From Planctomycetota bacterium (GTDB lineage Bacteria; Planctomycetota; Planctomycetia; Planctomycetales; Planctomycetaceae), in assembly GCA_023417655.1 (NCBI GenBank), contig JAEZFD010000017.1, positions 1 through 38,818 of the forward strand: a stretch of DNA of 38,818 nt. The letters run 5' to 3'. Position 1 is the first letter of the stretch. Every line of letters begins with the position of its first letter. Below, one piece after another: positions 28,795 to 38,818 of the stretch. The notes below the pieces were generated by a model. It had not been told where the DNA came from, did no database searches, and saw nothing but the letters and a program-made list of their open reading frames with translations. The position numbers and the translations under genes were made by a program.

Positions 28795-30804
28795 TTAATT
28801 CGGCAAGCTGACTGAGGGGGCACCGACGGTCACCACAAACTCGTAGTCGTCGTCGCCCGGGGGGACGTCATTCAAATCCACGAGAATCCTCTCTGGAAAC
28901 GTGCGCTGGACGATCACCATGCCGCGCCCCTTCGTCTTACTGATCTGGGCATGACGGAACTCTTGGTCCTCCGATGCATAGCGTCTCGTCCCCTGATTCG
29001 GAAAGGTCGAGTTCTCCTCAGGGTTCCAGACAGATGAGTTCACAAGGATCTCGGAAACAGTTGTGCCGTAGGTGGGGATCCAAGTGATCCGATCCTCATT
29101 GATTTCTAGCCGGGCCTCGCCATCCAGTCTCAACTGAAACCGGATCTCACTGCGGGGCGGATCGAGCTCCGAGAGTTTTCGTTCCACCTCGTCACGTTCT
29201 TCGAGAGTTTTGTGCGTGAGCGCAGTTGCGTACCACTTCCGTGCGCGGGCCTGCATCGCGGTCCGTTGCGGTTCCGGTTGATTCTTCGCGGCAGCGGCCC
29301 AATCGCTGGCCAGTTGCAGAATCTCGGTGAGGGTTCCGGGATCCCGGAGGTCACGGCTTGCAAGTTCTTTGAGAACTGGGGAATCCCCATTCTTCAGACA
29401 CGCGAGCCCCCGATCCCAGTCTTTCACAGTGAAGCAGAAGTAATTTCCCAGCGTCGTGTTGTCGCTCGGTGTCAGTTTGCCCGTCTGAGCCTGGTTCAGT
29501 AAAGGGCTGATAGCATGCTTGCGTTTGATGAGTTCACTCAACAACACTCGACGGCTCTCTAGGAACTCCTTCAAAGGCTTTTCGTTCAGAATCTTCTCCC
29601 ATCGGTCCGCGATCGTGAGGAACTGCTGTGCGGACTCGAATCTCCCGAGTGACGAATCGCGTTCCGACCAGACAAGGGCCATTTCGATCAAATCAGGCGT
29701 CATGTAAGTTGTTCGCGCCCGTCGAATCTCGAGCAGATCGCGACGAATCTCGGATTCATTGATCTCGAACTCCATCGCGGCCCGTTTCAGAATGATGTCA
29801 ACGAGTTCGAAATCGCCGGCTTCAGCAGCCAGCTCCCAGGCTGTTTTCAGCGACGCATATCGCTTCACGGTGTCAGCATGCTGCGGGAGATCCTTCCAGT
29901 ACTTTCTGGCAAGCTCCTTGCGGATGGAATCATCTTCGCCCTTCAAATCGCCGGGGGCTTTGGGCCGTGGAGGCGGAGTGTTCATTTCCCGGAGTTTCTG
30001 GCGATCGACGACGACATTGGTGCCAATCTGTTCCAAGTTGGTGGGAGCACCGTTCTGGATCCACTTGGCGACAATCGGGATCAGCCACAATCCATCATCG
30101 AAGGGCTCAATGGTTGTGTACGTGACTCGCCCACTTTGAAACGTCATGGTCGCGAACATTGGCTCATGGGAATGAGGTTCATTGTGTCGACGCTTGAACA
30201 TGGCCACTGGTTTCATCGCCGGATCGATCTCGATGTTCGCCCAGGAGTAAACGCGATGATTCTTCGGGACTTCGCTTTCGAAGCCCTTGAAAAGGACTTC
30301 ACTTCGTCCGGGAATCAACTCAAAGAAACTGCATTGAACGGGTCCCGGTTTGAGCCCAAATTGGATGAGTCGTTCCGAGTCCCGTCCATCGACGGTGTTG
30401 AAGAGGAACAGGTGACCGCCGTCGGCGACGAACTGATAGATCTGCGAGAAGACCCGTTCCTTCTTGGCCTCATCCGGAGTTCGCATTCCGAAAAACAGCA
30501 TATTGTTGCTACCGGCAATAATGGTGTGGAAGCGAGAGAAATCCTGGAACGGAGTGTCCCATGTTGCGGAATTTTCGAATTTCAGGCCCAGCTCTCTGCA
30601 GGCCTTCCTCATTGCATTGACCTCGATCTGATTCTGTCCGTCGATGAACAGAATACTTTGGTTCTCGGTCCGATAGGTCAGTTTCAATTGGGGGAGTTCC
30701 TCCCCACCGGCAAGTTGCGGCCCGATGCTCAGGCACACTGCCGATAGCAGAATGATTAGAGATCGTCTCGCTGATCTTCGAGCCTCGTTAATTATCGTCG
30801 CCAT
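28795..30804 (-). CDS. Secreted protein with amidotransferase-like domain and helical repeats
   Basis: About 669 residues with a signal peptide (ARRSLIILLSAVCLSIGPQLAGG). Residues about 30-260 have alternating strands and helices (SILFIDGQNQIEVNAMRKAC, FHTIIAGSNNMLFFG, FVADGGHLFLFNT) like a class I glutamine-amidotransferase or ThuA-type fold; the nucleophile elbow with Cys is not seen, so enzymatic activity is doubtful. The second half is helical (SLKTAWELAAEAGDFELVDI, RARKWYATALTHKTLEERD), a pattern recurrent in planctomycete secreted proteins, and the last 130 residues are beta-rich. ATG 30804 begins the signal peptide; the frame is open to 30858. Located 123 bases downstream of the WD40 gene, same strand, probable operon. 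Confidence 0.75.
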   Translation of the reverse strand: MATIINEARRSARRSLIILLSAVCLSIGPQLAGGEELPQLKLTYRTENQSILFIDGQNQIEVNAMRKACRELGLKFENSATWDTPFQDFSRFHTIIAGSNNMLFFGMRTPDEAKKERVFSQIYQFVADGGHLFLFNTVDGRDSERLIQFGLKPGPVQCSFFELIPGRSEVLFKGFESEVPKNHRVYSWANIEIDPAMKPVAMFKRRHNEPHSHEPMFATMTFQSGRVTYTTIEPFDDGLWLIPIVAKWIQNGAPTNLEQIGTNVVVDRQKLREMNTPPPRPKAPGDLKGEDDSIRKELARKYWKDLPQHADTVKRYASLKTAWELAAEAGDFELVDIILKRAAMEFEINESEIRRDLLEIRRARTTYMTPDLIEMALVWSERDSSLGRFESAQQFLTIADRWEKILNEKPLKEFLESRRVLLSELIKRKHAISPLLNQAQTGKLTPSDNTTLGNYFCFTVKDWDRGLACLKNGDSPVLKELASRDLRDPGTLTEILQLASDWAAAAKNQPEPQRTAMQARARKWYATALTHKTLEERDEVERKLSELDPPRSEIRFQLRLDGEARLEINEDRITWIPTYGTTVSEILVNSSVWNPEENSTFPNQGTRRYASEDQEFRHAQISKTKGRGMVIVQRTFPERILVDLNDVPPGDDDYEFVVTVGAPSVSLPN

Positions 30805-30927
30805 CAAAGTGTACTCCGCTTGCTCACTGGCCTTCAGAGGCATCGTGAGCGGTATCACGCAAAGCAGTTTGTTCCCGATGAAACTGCCGACCTTCGAATA
30901 TTGTCACTGGAGACCGACCACACTGAA

Positions 30928-32907
30928 CTACAGACTTGGCATCTTCCACACACGGATTGAACCATCCGCACTCGCAGAGATAATCTTCTTGTTATCAGCA
31001 GTGATGATGATGTCTCGGAGTGACAGGCGATGTCCCTGATATCGCTTGATGAGCTTCCCACTCTCAATGTCAAAGATCACGACATCTCCCGGATGGTTAT
31101 TGAACCTCAACTCATGTGTCCCCAGTACGAGATATTTGCTGTCATGAGAGAAGGCTGCGGTGCGATACCAGTTCTCCCCATCTGAAAGCCGGGTCACCAG
31201 TTCTCCCGTTTTGGGATTCCAGATCTCGACTTGGGGGCTGTCCCCGAATGCTGCCAGCATGGTACCGTCGGGAGACCACCGTAAACCCCACAGCTCTCGC
31301 TTTTCGGACTGACAGGTCCGCACCAGTTTCCTCGTCTTGACGTCCCAGATCTGGATCGTCTCGGACATCCCCGTCGCAATCGATTGATCATCCGGCGAGA
31401 TGGCGAGGCCTTCAATTTGTCCCCCGAGCCCCGTTTTGATCGAGTGTGGAACCGCAGTTGGGGTCAAGGTCCAGAATCGAAGTTTGTCGTCCTCGTCATT
31501 CGCAGCGATGACTTTCACGCTGGGGGACACGGCAACTCTCGTGAATTCGAAATCGGCCCCGGCAATGACGCTCGTTCTCCCGGCTCCGCGATTCCTGCGA
31601 ACGATGTTGACTCCTCCCTCGTTTCGACTGACTGCCAGAAACTGCGATTTTCCAGCCGCGTCCGAAAAAACACGATGAACCCCGTTTCGGGGAAGCTTCT
31701 CAACGCTGAGCTGCTTCCCGGTTTCGATTGAGAATGTCCGGAGACTGATGCCTGGCAGCGTGGGAGTGATCGAATTCGAGCGTTGGTCATAGGCCAGGAG
31801 GGAGGGCAACTCAATCCGGAGGTCGATGACGTGTTCCGATTCCCCCGGGGCATCAGAGTCGAACGCCCACCGGATCGATTGATCGTAGTACAACGGAAAG
31901 TGACTCCAGCGGGCCGGAACATACCGACCTTGTAGTTGTTCAAAAGCCTGCCGTGCGGCTTTTCGATCCCCGGCGATCCTGGCAAAGAACGCCTGTCGTC
32001 CCCAGACTTGAGCTGAATCCGGCGCATGTTTCAGCCAGTCCAGGTGGCCTTGCCGAACCCGCTCCCATTCAAAGTCAGACTCGTCGAACCGGTTAAAGAT
32101 TCGGTAGTGATAGGCTTCGTTGACGACCGCCGCATAAGCCAAATCCCCGGTCACATCCTTTTGTCGAGAGGCGAGATCTCTCGCGAACTTTACGATGTCG
32201 CCGTCTTCGCCATGCCACTGCGGCAGCAGATAGATCACCATGGTTTCGATTGCCCTGGTGTTCAGGGGATCGAGCTTCAGGGCTTCCGTGAGATGATGCT
32301 CCATCTTCTTCCTGGAGTAGCGTTCCAGGATACCAATCTTCAGAGACGTCTCATGCGCATACGCATCGGCCGGGGTTTCTCCAATGTAGATTTCATCCAG
32401 CAACCGTGCTGATTTCTCGATCGCTGATTTTACAATCTCCCATTGGCGATCGGTAACCGTGTCCGCGAAGCCGCCGCCCCTTGCGACTGCCGCCAGATGG
32501 TGAAGCGTTCCCGCCAGCGCGGTCGTCGAGGTGATTGTCGGGGAGGCCTTGTTCCATGCCTCCATTTGCTGCACCCGGTCCGTCATCACACCCACAGTGA
32601 GCTTTCCTGTGTCGGTGGTGGGATGAGTCAGGGACCGATAGAAGAGGTCGAGTCGGAGTACCCCGAGCACGGTTTTTGAGTTTTTCTTGCGATACTCAGC
32701 CGCCAGTGCTTCGAGTTCAGCATATCGCTGATTCGTCAGCGCGCTCTCGATGAGATCGACCTGCTCACCAGCATCTTCCTCCATCGCTGCAATGAACTCG
32801 CCGGAATCCGCGGCGATGGAGGAAGGCAGCGCGACAGCCAGGGTGAACACACAGACTGTGAACACACGCACCCGAAGGATGACCCATGGAAGTCCCCGGT
32901 TGTACAT
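30928..32907 (-). CDS. Secreted protein with helical N-terminal region and WD40 repeats
   Basis: About 659 residues. A signal peptide (RVFTVCVFTLAVALPSSIAA) is followed by a DUF4034-like helical region (ALTNQRYAELEALAAEYRKK, RQGHLDWLKHAPDSAQVWGR, QAFFARIAGDRKAARQAFEQ) and a C-terminal beta-propeller with WD40 blades: GLAISPDDQSIATGMSETIQ, LRWSPDGTMLAAFGDSPQVE, IITADNKKIISASADGSIRV. The start ATG at 32907 was chosen because GGAG lies about nine bases upstream and the signal peptide follows; upstream in-frame Met codons at 32922 and 32961 lack this. The WD40 part may be a protein-binding scaffold. Function unknown. Confidence 0.85.
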   Translation of the reverse strand: MYNRGLPWVILRVRVFTVCVFTLAVALPSSIAADSGEFIAAMEEDAGEQVDLIESALTNQRYAELEALAAEYRKKNSKTVLGVLRLDLFYRSLTHPTTDTGKLTVGVMTDRVQQMEAWNKASPTITSTTALAGTLHHLAAVARGGGFADTVTDRQWEIVKSAIEKSARLLDEIYIGETPADAYAHETSLKIGILERYSRKKMEHHLTEALKLDPLNTRAIETMVIYLLPQWHGEDGDIVKFARDLASRQKDVTGDLAYAAVVNEAYHYRIFNRFDESDFEWERVRQGHLDWLKHAPDSAQVWGRQAFFARIAGDRKAARQAFEQLQGRYVPARWSHFPLYYDQSIRWAFDSDAPGESEHVIDLRIELPSLLAYDQRSNSITPTLPGISLRTFSIETGKQLSVEKLPRNGVHRVFSDAAGKSQFLAVSRNEGGVNIVRRNRGAGRTSVIAGADFEFTRVAVSPSVKVIAANDEDDKLRFWTLTPTAVPHSIKTGLGGQIEGLAISPDDQSIATGMSETIQIWDVKTRKLVRTCQSEKRELWGLRWSPDGTMLAAFGDSPQVEIWNPKTGELVTRLSDGENWYRTAAFSHDSKYLVLGTHELRFNNHPGDVVIFDIESGKLIKRYQGHRLSLRDIIITADNKKIISASADGSIRVWKMPSL

Positions 32908-33487
32908 GGTCAATTTCTCCATTGAGCAAGTCCTCAAGTTATTCGAGTTGTGGACGCGCACGTCTCTTCAACTGAGCCCGAGATCAGGAAAGCGCAAATG
33001 AGATCCTGCTCTCAACTGTTCCATACTGACCATTTTACTGAGAGATGCGAGCAAGACTCGCTTCAGAGAGGTGATGAAGGTCATTTGGCTGGATTACTGA
33101 GCCTTCTAGACGCCAGCGTTCCCCTCACGACGACGTAGGAGAAGAGTCTCTCGAGACGCATTCCGAATCGTTGGACCGGCGAGTCGCACCGATCGCTTGA
33201 AGCTCGATGGGGGAGTCGGCCGGATCAACAAGGCATCATCGACTCACAGGCCTCGACGTTCGCCCCTCAATCGCGATTTGCCCCATCCCTTGACGGTAAC
33301 AACGCGCCCCGGCCAGCGGTGCTGAGGTGGCGGGCGATTTCTAAGCCGGACCGATCTCACACGCTGACGGTGCTGCGGCTGATAACACTCCATCAGTCGA
33401 TCCTGGTTCGTTCGAAGTAACAGATGCGATTTGAACCGGTCAATGACATCGATTTTGAACCGCTCTCTGCAAATTCATTAATCAGCG
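32908..33487. other. Gap between divergent genes
   Basis: No gene is supported. It must contain the promoters of the minus-strand WD40 gene and the plus-strand PepSY gene, but no clear -35/-10 pairs were found. A short direct repeat, TTTGAACCG at about 33430 and again at about 33455, lies just before the PepSY gene. A word encoding IIDSQ near 33237 recalls IS5-type transposases but has no supporting context. Confidence 0.3.
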
Positions 33488-34139
33488 ATGCCTAGCACTT
33501 CCCCTGAGACTGCGGAACCTGACGCCTCCACTGAGTTCCTCGGTCAGGCCGTCGCAGGCGTGGCGGTGCCAGTCAGGAAGAGCTCGCTGTACACGATCGT
33601 CTGGCGCTGGCACTTCTACGCCGGACTGATCGTGATGCCGGTCCTGTTTTTCCTCGCGGTCACGGGGCGCTTTACACGTTCAAAGGCGAACTGAGTCTGT
33701 GGAAGGCCCGTGATCTTCTCGTCGTGACACCACAGTCAGAGCGAGTCAGCTTCGAACAGTTACGTCAAACTGCTTATGACGCCAGTTCTTCCGAAGACCT
33801 GGAGGGAATGGCGTTCTTTTCCCATCCCGATCGTTCAGTCCGGTTTATCTTCCATGCGGCAGACCCTGCCCATGATGAGGGCAAACACGACGACCGACAG
33901 GAGCTGATTTACCTGAATCCCTATTCCGGAGAAGTTCTGGGAACGCGGCTCACCGAAGAAGATTTCTTCGCAATCGTGCTCGAACTTCATCGATCTCTGA
34001 TGTTGGAGTGCTAGGGAGGTTTGTGTCCGAACTGGTTACCGGCTGGGGCCTGATTTTGATCGTCACCGGGATCACAATCCTCCTGGTGACGATCATTGAT
34101 GCGATCTTGAGCAAGTGGCGCCGCCCCGGCACTGCCTGA
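33488..34139 (+). pseudogene. PepSY-associated membrane protein, two frame breaks
   Basis: Three frames join into one protein of about 217 residues. The first gives LYTIVWRWHFYAGLIVMPVL and FFLAVTG, the typical first helix of PepSY-associated transmembrane proteins. Adding one G at the GGGG run 33664-33667 gives ALYTFKGELSLWKARDLLVV and the PepSY region with LIYLNPYSGEVLG and FFAIVLELHRSLML. Adding one G near 34005 gives GVLGRFVSELVTGWGLILIV, the second helix, then a short tail WRRPGTA. Both breaks are missing bases in G runs, so sequencing error is plausible. Full-length relatives usually have further helices, so the 3' end may also be shortened. Such proteins are often linked to metal or siderophore reduction. 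Confidence 0.75.
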
Positions 34140-34182
34140 CGGGCGGCGAAGACGAAGAACTTCTGAGCACTGAAGCTTTCTG

Positions 34183-34472
34183 ATGACATCTCAACTGAAC
34201 CGAATTGCCATGAAGAATCTCAGCCTGCCGGTGATGCTGGCACTTGTCTTCAGTCTCACCTCCCATGCGATTGCGGAGGAGCAGCTGGAGACCTCGGTCG
34301 TCCCGATTCAGGAAAGTCGCCCCTGCTGAAAATCAGCTTTGAAGTATTTACCAGTGAAGATCATGGGACTTCGCTCCTCACCGCCTGTACCCGTGCGCTG
34401 AAGTCGCTTGCCCAGTCCGGTATGGAGAACAGGCCTGCTGCCGGAATAAAACCTGTTAAAAAGGCGGACTAG
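34183..34472 (+). pseudogene. Small secreted protein, frameshifted
   Basis: The ATG at 34183 opens a frame with a signal peptide (KNLSLPVMLALVFSLTSHAIA) that stops at 34329. A second frame continues without a gap, LLKISFEVFTSEDHGTSLLT through GMENRPAAGIKPVKKAD, to a stop at 34472. One extra C in the CCCC run at 34320-34323 would join them (ESRPLLKISF) into a protein of about 97 residues. An inner ATG at 34210 (MKNLSLP) is an alternative start. It follows the PepSY gene by 43 bases and probably shares its transcript. Family and function are unknown. Confidence 0.55.
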
Positions 34473-34572
34473 GTCTTTGAGACATTCCGTGTCTCGCGGG
34501 ATGGAGTTTCTTGTGACACTTCCGGCACTCTCGAGAGTAGGTGTGACTCTTCATGCGGTGCTGGAAATCCAA
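34456..34572 (-). CDS. Possible small CxxCH protein after the ABC ATPase gene
   Basis: A 38-codon frame starting at TTG 34572 with GGAGG eight bases upstream. It reads DFQHRMKSHTYSRECRKCHK then KLHPARHGMSQRPSPPF. CRKCH with several His residues could be a haem or zinc site, but there is no signal peptide, so haem attachment is unlikely. It overlaps the end of the opposite-strand small secreted gene. It could be a chance frame or the tail of a decayed gene. Confidence 0.25.
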   Translation of the reverse strand: MDFQHRMKSHTYSRECRKCHKKLHPARHGMSQRPSPPF

Positions 34573-34594
34573 TGAGTTGTCCTCCGGCGAATTA

Positions 34595-35308
34595 TCAAAG
34601 ATCCGAATCGAGCATGTGGTGGAGATACAGTTGCTCCAGATCAGCATGACCGATGCTTTCGGAATCGAGGGTTTCGACCAGTTGCCCTTGTCTCATAATG
34701 CCGAGACGAGTGCCAGATTCCTTTGCGCGAAACAGATCGTGCGTGGCCATCAGGATCGCCATTCTGCTTTCTCTCAGCTCATCGATTAAGGCCGAGAACT
34801 CATTCGAAGCTTTCGGATCGAGGCCAGAGGTCGGTTCGTCCAGCAGAAGCGCCTTGGCATCTTTGGAGAGGGCAATCGCAATGGCGACTTTCTGCCGCAT
34901 TCCTTTGGAATACGTTTCAACCCGACGATTCCAGACGTCTCTCGGCAGATGGACGCGAGACAGCAAATGCTTCAGTTCGTCACGAGTTGGTCGGTGACGA
35001 CGACTCAGACTCGCGAAATATCCGAGGTTCTCCAAACCTGTGAGATCCTGATAAAGCATCACCTGCTCAGGGAGATAGCCGAGATACTGACGAGTTCTCT
35101 GCGAGTGCCTGGTGACATCCAGATCATTAACGAACACCTGCCCCGAGGACGGGGAGATGAAATTCAGAAACAGTTGAATCGTCGTTGATTTTCCGGCCCC
35201 GTTGGCTCCGAGCAGGCAGAAGACTTCGCCCGGCTCGACAGTCAGATCGAGCCCTCGGAGCGCAGTATGGGAACCGTACTTCTTCACCAGATTGATTGCC
35301 TTCAGCAC
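34595..35308 (-). CDS. ABC transporter ATP-binding protein
   Basis: A 237-residue ABC ATPase. Walker A is GANGAGKST (residues 34-42), the Q-loop Q82 (YLPEQ), the signature YSKGMRQKV (133-141), and Walker B ALLLDEPTSGLDP with D157 and catalytic E158; the H-loop is ATHD. The sequence resembles ABC-2-type exporters of the kind used with DUF3526 permeases, for example in copper, bacteriocin or gliding systems. The likely permease lies further upstream on the same strand (from 37138), separated by a lipoprotein and a DUF1559 gene. The substrate is unknown. Confidence 0.93.
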   Translation of the reverse strand: MLKAINLVKKYGSHTALRGLDLTVEPGEVFCLLGANGAGKSTTIQLFLNFISPSSGQVFVNDLDVTRHSQRTRQYLGYLPEQVMLYQDLTGLENLGYFASLSRRHRPTRDELKHLLSRVHLPRDVWNRRVETYSKGMRQKVAIAIALSKDAKALLLDEPTSGLDPKASNEFSALIDELRESRMAILMATHDLFRAKESGTRLGIMRQGQLVETLDSESIGHADLEQLYLHHMLDSDL

Positions 35309-35369
35309 CGGTGTATTCCTCGATTAGTGAATGTGAGGTGAACGGAGTAATCTCCCTGACGCGGATCGC

Positions 35370-35789
35370 TCAGCGACGCCTTGTGGTCGGATCAGGAACA
35401 TCGAACTCGAGTGACCCCTGCTGGCTGTGGCCAGTGGTCTTGTGTCGGAGCGGTGTCTTCTCCGGGTTACGAAATTCCGGCCGCCAGGGGAGATTCACTT
35501 CACCGATCGATTCAATCGTAAAACGATACTCGCCGGCTTCGAGCCAGACAGCTTCGAGCGTGTCAGGTTTCCGAAGTTCGAAAGCACCGTCACGTCGGGA
35601 GATGCCAATCCCGACCAGTTCGAAACTCTGGTCCTGTGTTCTCCGGTAAGCGGAAACCTGAACATCGGTGATTCCTTTGCCGTCAATTCGGATGACTCCA
35701 GGGGTTCCGCCTGGAATTTCCCGCGGACCTCCACAACCCTCCATCTGCACTGAGGAAGCGAGACAGACGATCATGAGCAGATAACGCAT
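35370..35789 (-). CDS. Planctomycete lipoprotein with carboxypeptidase-regulatory-like fold
   Basis: A 139-residue protein with a signal peptide and lipobox-like end (MIVCLASSVQMEGCGG); the Met-Glu-Gly before Cys is unusual for a lipobox. The mature part reads GVIRIDGKGITDVQVSAYRR and RRDGAFELRKPDTLEAVWLE, followed by AGEYRFTIESIG, a beta-sandwich domain common in these small lipoproteins. It lies about 200 bases downstream of a DUF1559 gene, the same pairing as at 0.9-2.4 kb. It may be lipid-anchored at the outer or inner membrane. Confidence 0.8.
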   Translation of the reverse strand: MRYLLMIVCLASSVQMEGCGGPREIPGGTPGVIRIDGKGITDVQVSAYRRTQDQSFELVGIGISRRDGAFELRKPDTLEAVWLEAGEYRFTIESIGEVNLPWRPEFRNPEKTPLRHKTTGHSQQGSLEFDVPDPTTRRR

Positions 35790-35990
35790 GCTATCACTTT
35801 CAATGTCTTCCTCCGGAGATCGAAACCGTGTGGATGTGCCAGAGCGTTCGACCGAGGCGAATTCAGGAAAAAGGGCGCGGGAGGCATGCTAGTACGCATC
35901 TCACGGACATTTGGCATTCCGGCGGCGATCAAGACAGTTTTTGCGCGAGAAGTTGACTCCGTTCGCCGCCGCACTCCCCTGAGACAGGGG

Positions 35991-36983
<993 letters not shown>

Positions 36984-37137
36984 AGGAACCTCCCTGGGTT
37001 CGAAGAGTGAATCGCATTGCACATGCAATTGAATGTCGCAGGAGACTACGTCAGTTAAAACGCAAATGCAATAGCTATGCATTAGGTGCGGGCGATACTT
37101 TTGAGATGCGTCCGCTTGCTGTTCGATGCTCGGTGAT

Positions 37138-38818
37138 TCACTTCACTGCAATTCCACGCCGTATGCGAAATGCGGCAACCAGAAAGAGAACACTGTTCCA
37201 AGCGAGGAGAATGGTGATCAACACTGACAGTCGGGACGAGTGGTAGTGACTCTGCAGAGAGTTGTTTCGCTGCTCGGGCTCGTACCGGGGAATCTGTTGG
37301 ATGTCAGCCAGTGTTAAGTCTCGCTCGGCCACTGACAATGGTTTGAAGAACGAGAACGTGTCTCGCTGAAACTGATTTGTCTGCTCGACAAACGTGACCA
37401 TTTCTGACTGACTGGTCCCGGCGAGCTGAACGGCCCCTTGTCGCCAGGCGATCACCGGCGAAAGCCAGCCACACCCGTCGACAGATCTTTCGCGTGACAG
37501 GTGTTGATTCAAATCATTCTGGAGAATGGTGTGAAACTGTCCGGCGGCTTCTTCGTGGATAGACCAATAGCGGAACGACTCCTGCTGCGGCGTCAAAGAA
37601 ACCGCAGAGGCAGGCGCGTCGCCGGGATCAAGAGTGGGATCCGATTCCGCGGACTTCTGCTTGCAACGTTCGAGGATCTCACGTTCTTTCTCTGCCAGTT
37701 CCGAGAATTCTGAAACGGGATTCCGATGGACGGCTTGTTGAGTCGCGATGACAGGAATCATCAGGACAAGTCCGATCCAGCAAAGCAGCAGCCAGATGGC
37801 GTTCGTCGAAGTGGAACCCCCGAATGTATTCACCACGAGGCCGAGCATTCCCCAGAACAAGGCATAGAGAAACATGGAGCATCCCCAGAGCAGAAAGGGG
37901 ATACGGGCCTCTGGCTGAGCGAGATTGCAGCCCTGACACCAGCACACGACGAAGGTCACGGTTATGATGACCATCACGGCCGCCGAGACCCGAATCAGAC
38001 AGTGTCGAGAAAACAAGCGAAACGGCGATACCGATTGCGAGATCAAGAGTGCAAGCGTTCCCTGCTCCCGTTCCAGTGAGATCATCCCGTGGGTGAGCAC
38101 CAGGATTCCCAATGGGAGAATCGCGGCGATGAAGAGTGTCAGATCAAAGGGTCCCACCCGAGTATGGAACGGATTCTCTAGAATGTCCCGACGGAGCGTT
38201 TCCGTGTGCGATGAGGCAGAGATCCGATAGCGATCCGGCCAGGTCGTCGATTCCCCAATCGCCAGAACGGACAACGGAGACGGTTCCATCCAGGTCCACC
38301 AGAGTCCATCGTAATGTGCGAGCAAGTCAGGAGAATGAGCGGCCAGTTTTAGGTCCTGAGCCTCTTGAAGCGAGAACCCTGACTCCTCTTCTCCCAGGAT
38401 GGATTTGAGATCCTTGTCGGGAGAGAAAACGGCTTCGAGAATGCGCTGTGCGGTCTCATTTCTGACTTCCAGCCGCTTGCTCATTTCCTGTCGTGCGTGG
38501 AAGTGATGAAGCCCCGGCTGACAGGCTAACGCGGTTAGCACTGCAAGAATGCCCAGCGTCAGACGGCACGCTGGATCGCGGAGGGCCAGGCTCCATTCGG
38601 CGGTCACGGGAATCTGCAATGCGGTGCGGACTCCTTGCCCTTTCCACTTCGATGTCCAACGCAAGGGCGGGAGTAACGCCAGTAGACAGGAGAAGCCAAT
38701 CCAGGCCAACAACATTGACAACGGCCAGACCGCGACCTGAGCGACTTGGATCCCCTCGGGCAAGGTGTGCCGAAAAGGAGGCACCTGTCCCCAGAATGCT
38801 CGCTTCTCCTGCCTGGAC
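37138..38818 (-). CDS. ABC-2 type transporter permease (DUF3526-like), 5' partial
   Basis: An open frame of 560 residues that continues to the right edge without a stop, so the start lies outside the window; the GTG at 38784 is probably internal. It has a membrane helix at the visible N-terminal end (PLSMLLAWIGFSCLLALLP), another at LGILAVLTALACQP, a long extracytoplasmic region with WWTWMEPSPLSVLAIGESTT, a cluster of helices (FIAAILPLGILVLTHGMISL, VMVIITVTFVVCWCQG, LLLCWIGLVLMIPVI), a second soluble region, and a final helix VLITILLAWNSVLFLVAAF. EREQGTLALLISQSVSPF is a typical ABC-2 permease block. Probably works with the ATPase at 34595-35308. Confidence 0.85.
   Translation of the reverse strand, partial: SRQEKRAFWGQVPPFRHTLPEGIQVAQVAVWPLSMLLAWIGFSCLLALLPPLRWTSKWKGQGVRTALQIPVTAEWSLALRDPACRLTLGILAVLTALACQPGLHHFHARQEMSKRLEVRNETAQRILEAVFSPDKDLKSILGEEESGFSLQEAQDLKLAAHSPDLLAHYDGLWWTWMEPSPLSVLAIGESTTWPDRYRISASSHTETLRRDILENPFHTRVGPFDLTLFIAAILPLGILVLTHGMISLEREQGTLALLISQSVSPFRLFSRHCLIRVSAAVMVIITVTFVVCWCQGCNLAQPEARIPFLLWGCSMFLYALFWGMLGLVVNTFGGSTSTNAIWLLLCWIGLVLMIPVIATQQAVHRNPVSEFSELAEKEREILERCKQKSAESDPTLDPGDAPASAVSLTPQQESFRYWSIHEEAAGQFHTILQNDLNQHLSRERSVDGCGWLSPVIAWRQGAVQLAGTSQSEMVTFVEQTNQFQRDTFSFFKPLSVAERDLTLADIQQIPRYEPEQRNNSLQSHYHSSRLSVLITILLAWNSVLFLVAAFRIRRGIAVK

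Noticed and set aside
29878..30747. 289-codon plus-strand open frame
   Set aside because: It is antisense to the secreted amidotransferase-like gene, which has a signal peptide and family-like repeats; the plus-strand frame has neither.
33180..33480. Possible IS5 transposase remnant (IIDSQ)
   Set aside because: Only five residues match, and the neighbouring sequence in all frames shows no other transposase blocks.

Overview
The window looks like chromosomal DNA from a planctomycete (Planctomycetaceae-like). The evidence is four DUF1559 pseudopilin-like genes sharing the leader GFTLIELLVVIAIIAVL and the LLPAVQQAREAARR block, a DUF1549/DUF1553 protein with an N-terminal planctomycete-type haem motif, short carboxypeptidase-regulatory-like lipoproteins, and a class Ic ribonucleotide reductase closely resembling that of Chlamydia, another PVC lineage. 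No genus can be named from this sequence alone.

Layout. 1-460: remnant of an integrase-type transposase. 0.9-4.7 kb (+): a DUF1559 protein, a frameshifted lipoprotein and a secreted G8-domain protein. 4.8-11.3 kb (-): a damaged stretch with a TPR membrane protein, a PSCyt/DUF1549/DUF1553 protein and a multihaem cytochrome c, all frameshifted, then a small lipoprotein and a DUF1559 gene without a normal leader. 11.9-16.7 kb (+): a consensus-like promoter, a cobalamin riboswitch and nrdA-nrdB. 17.1-17.6 kb (+): an unknown 164-aa protein. 17.8-19.2 kb (-): a DUF1559 gene behind a second cobalamin riboswitch that has its own promoter and a terminator-like hairpin. 19.7-28.0 kb (+): an intact potassium operon, small membrane ORF-kdpF-kdpA-kdpB-kdpC-kdpD-kdpE. 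28.8-32.9 kb (-): two large secreted proteins, one with WD40 repeats and one with an amidotransferase-like fold plus helical repeats. 33.5-34.5 kb (+): a frameshifted PepSY membrane protein and a frameshifted small secreted protein. 34.5-38.8 kb (-): an ABC transporter ATPase and an ABC-2 permease cut by the window edge, with a lipoprotein and a DUF1559 gene between them.

How the parts relate. The most notable region is 11.9-19.2 kb. A B12-independent class Ic ribonucleotide reductase lies behind a B12 riboswitch, which fits a switch between a B12-dependent enzyme encoded elsewhere and this B12-free one. About 2 kb past nrdB a second, divergent B12 riboswitch controls what appears to be a single pseudopilin-like gene, and no function is known that would explain this. 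The kdp locus is a complete high-affinity K+ uptake system with its own two-component regulator.

Caution. At least seven frame breaks occur, several exactly at runs of C or G, so part of the apparent gene decay may be sequencing error. The nrd and kdp genes are unbroken. All family assignments come from reading motifs by eye; no database search was run.
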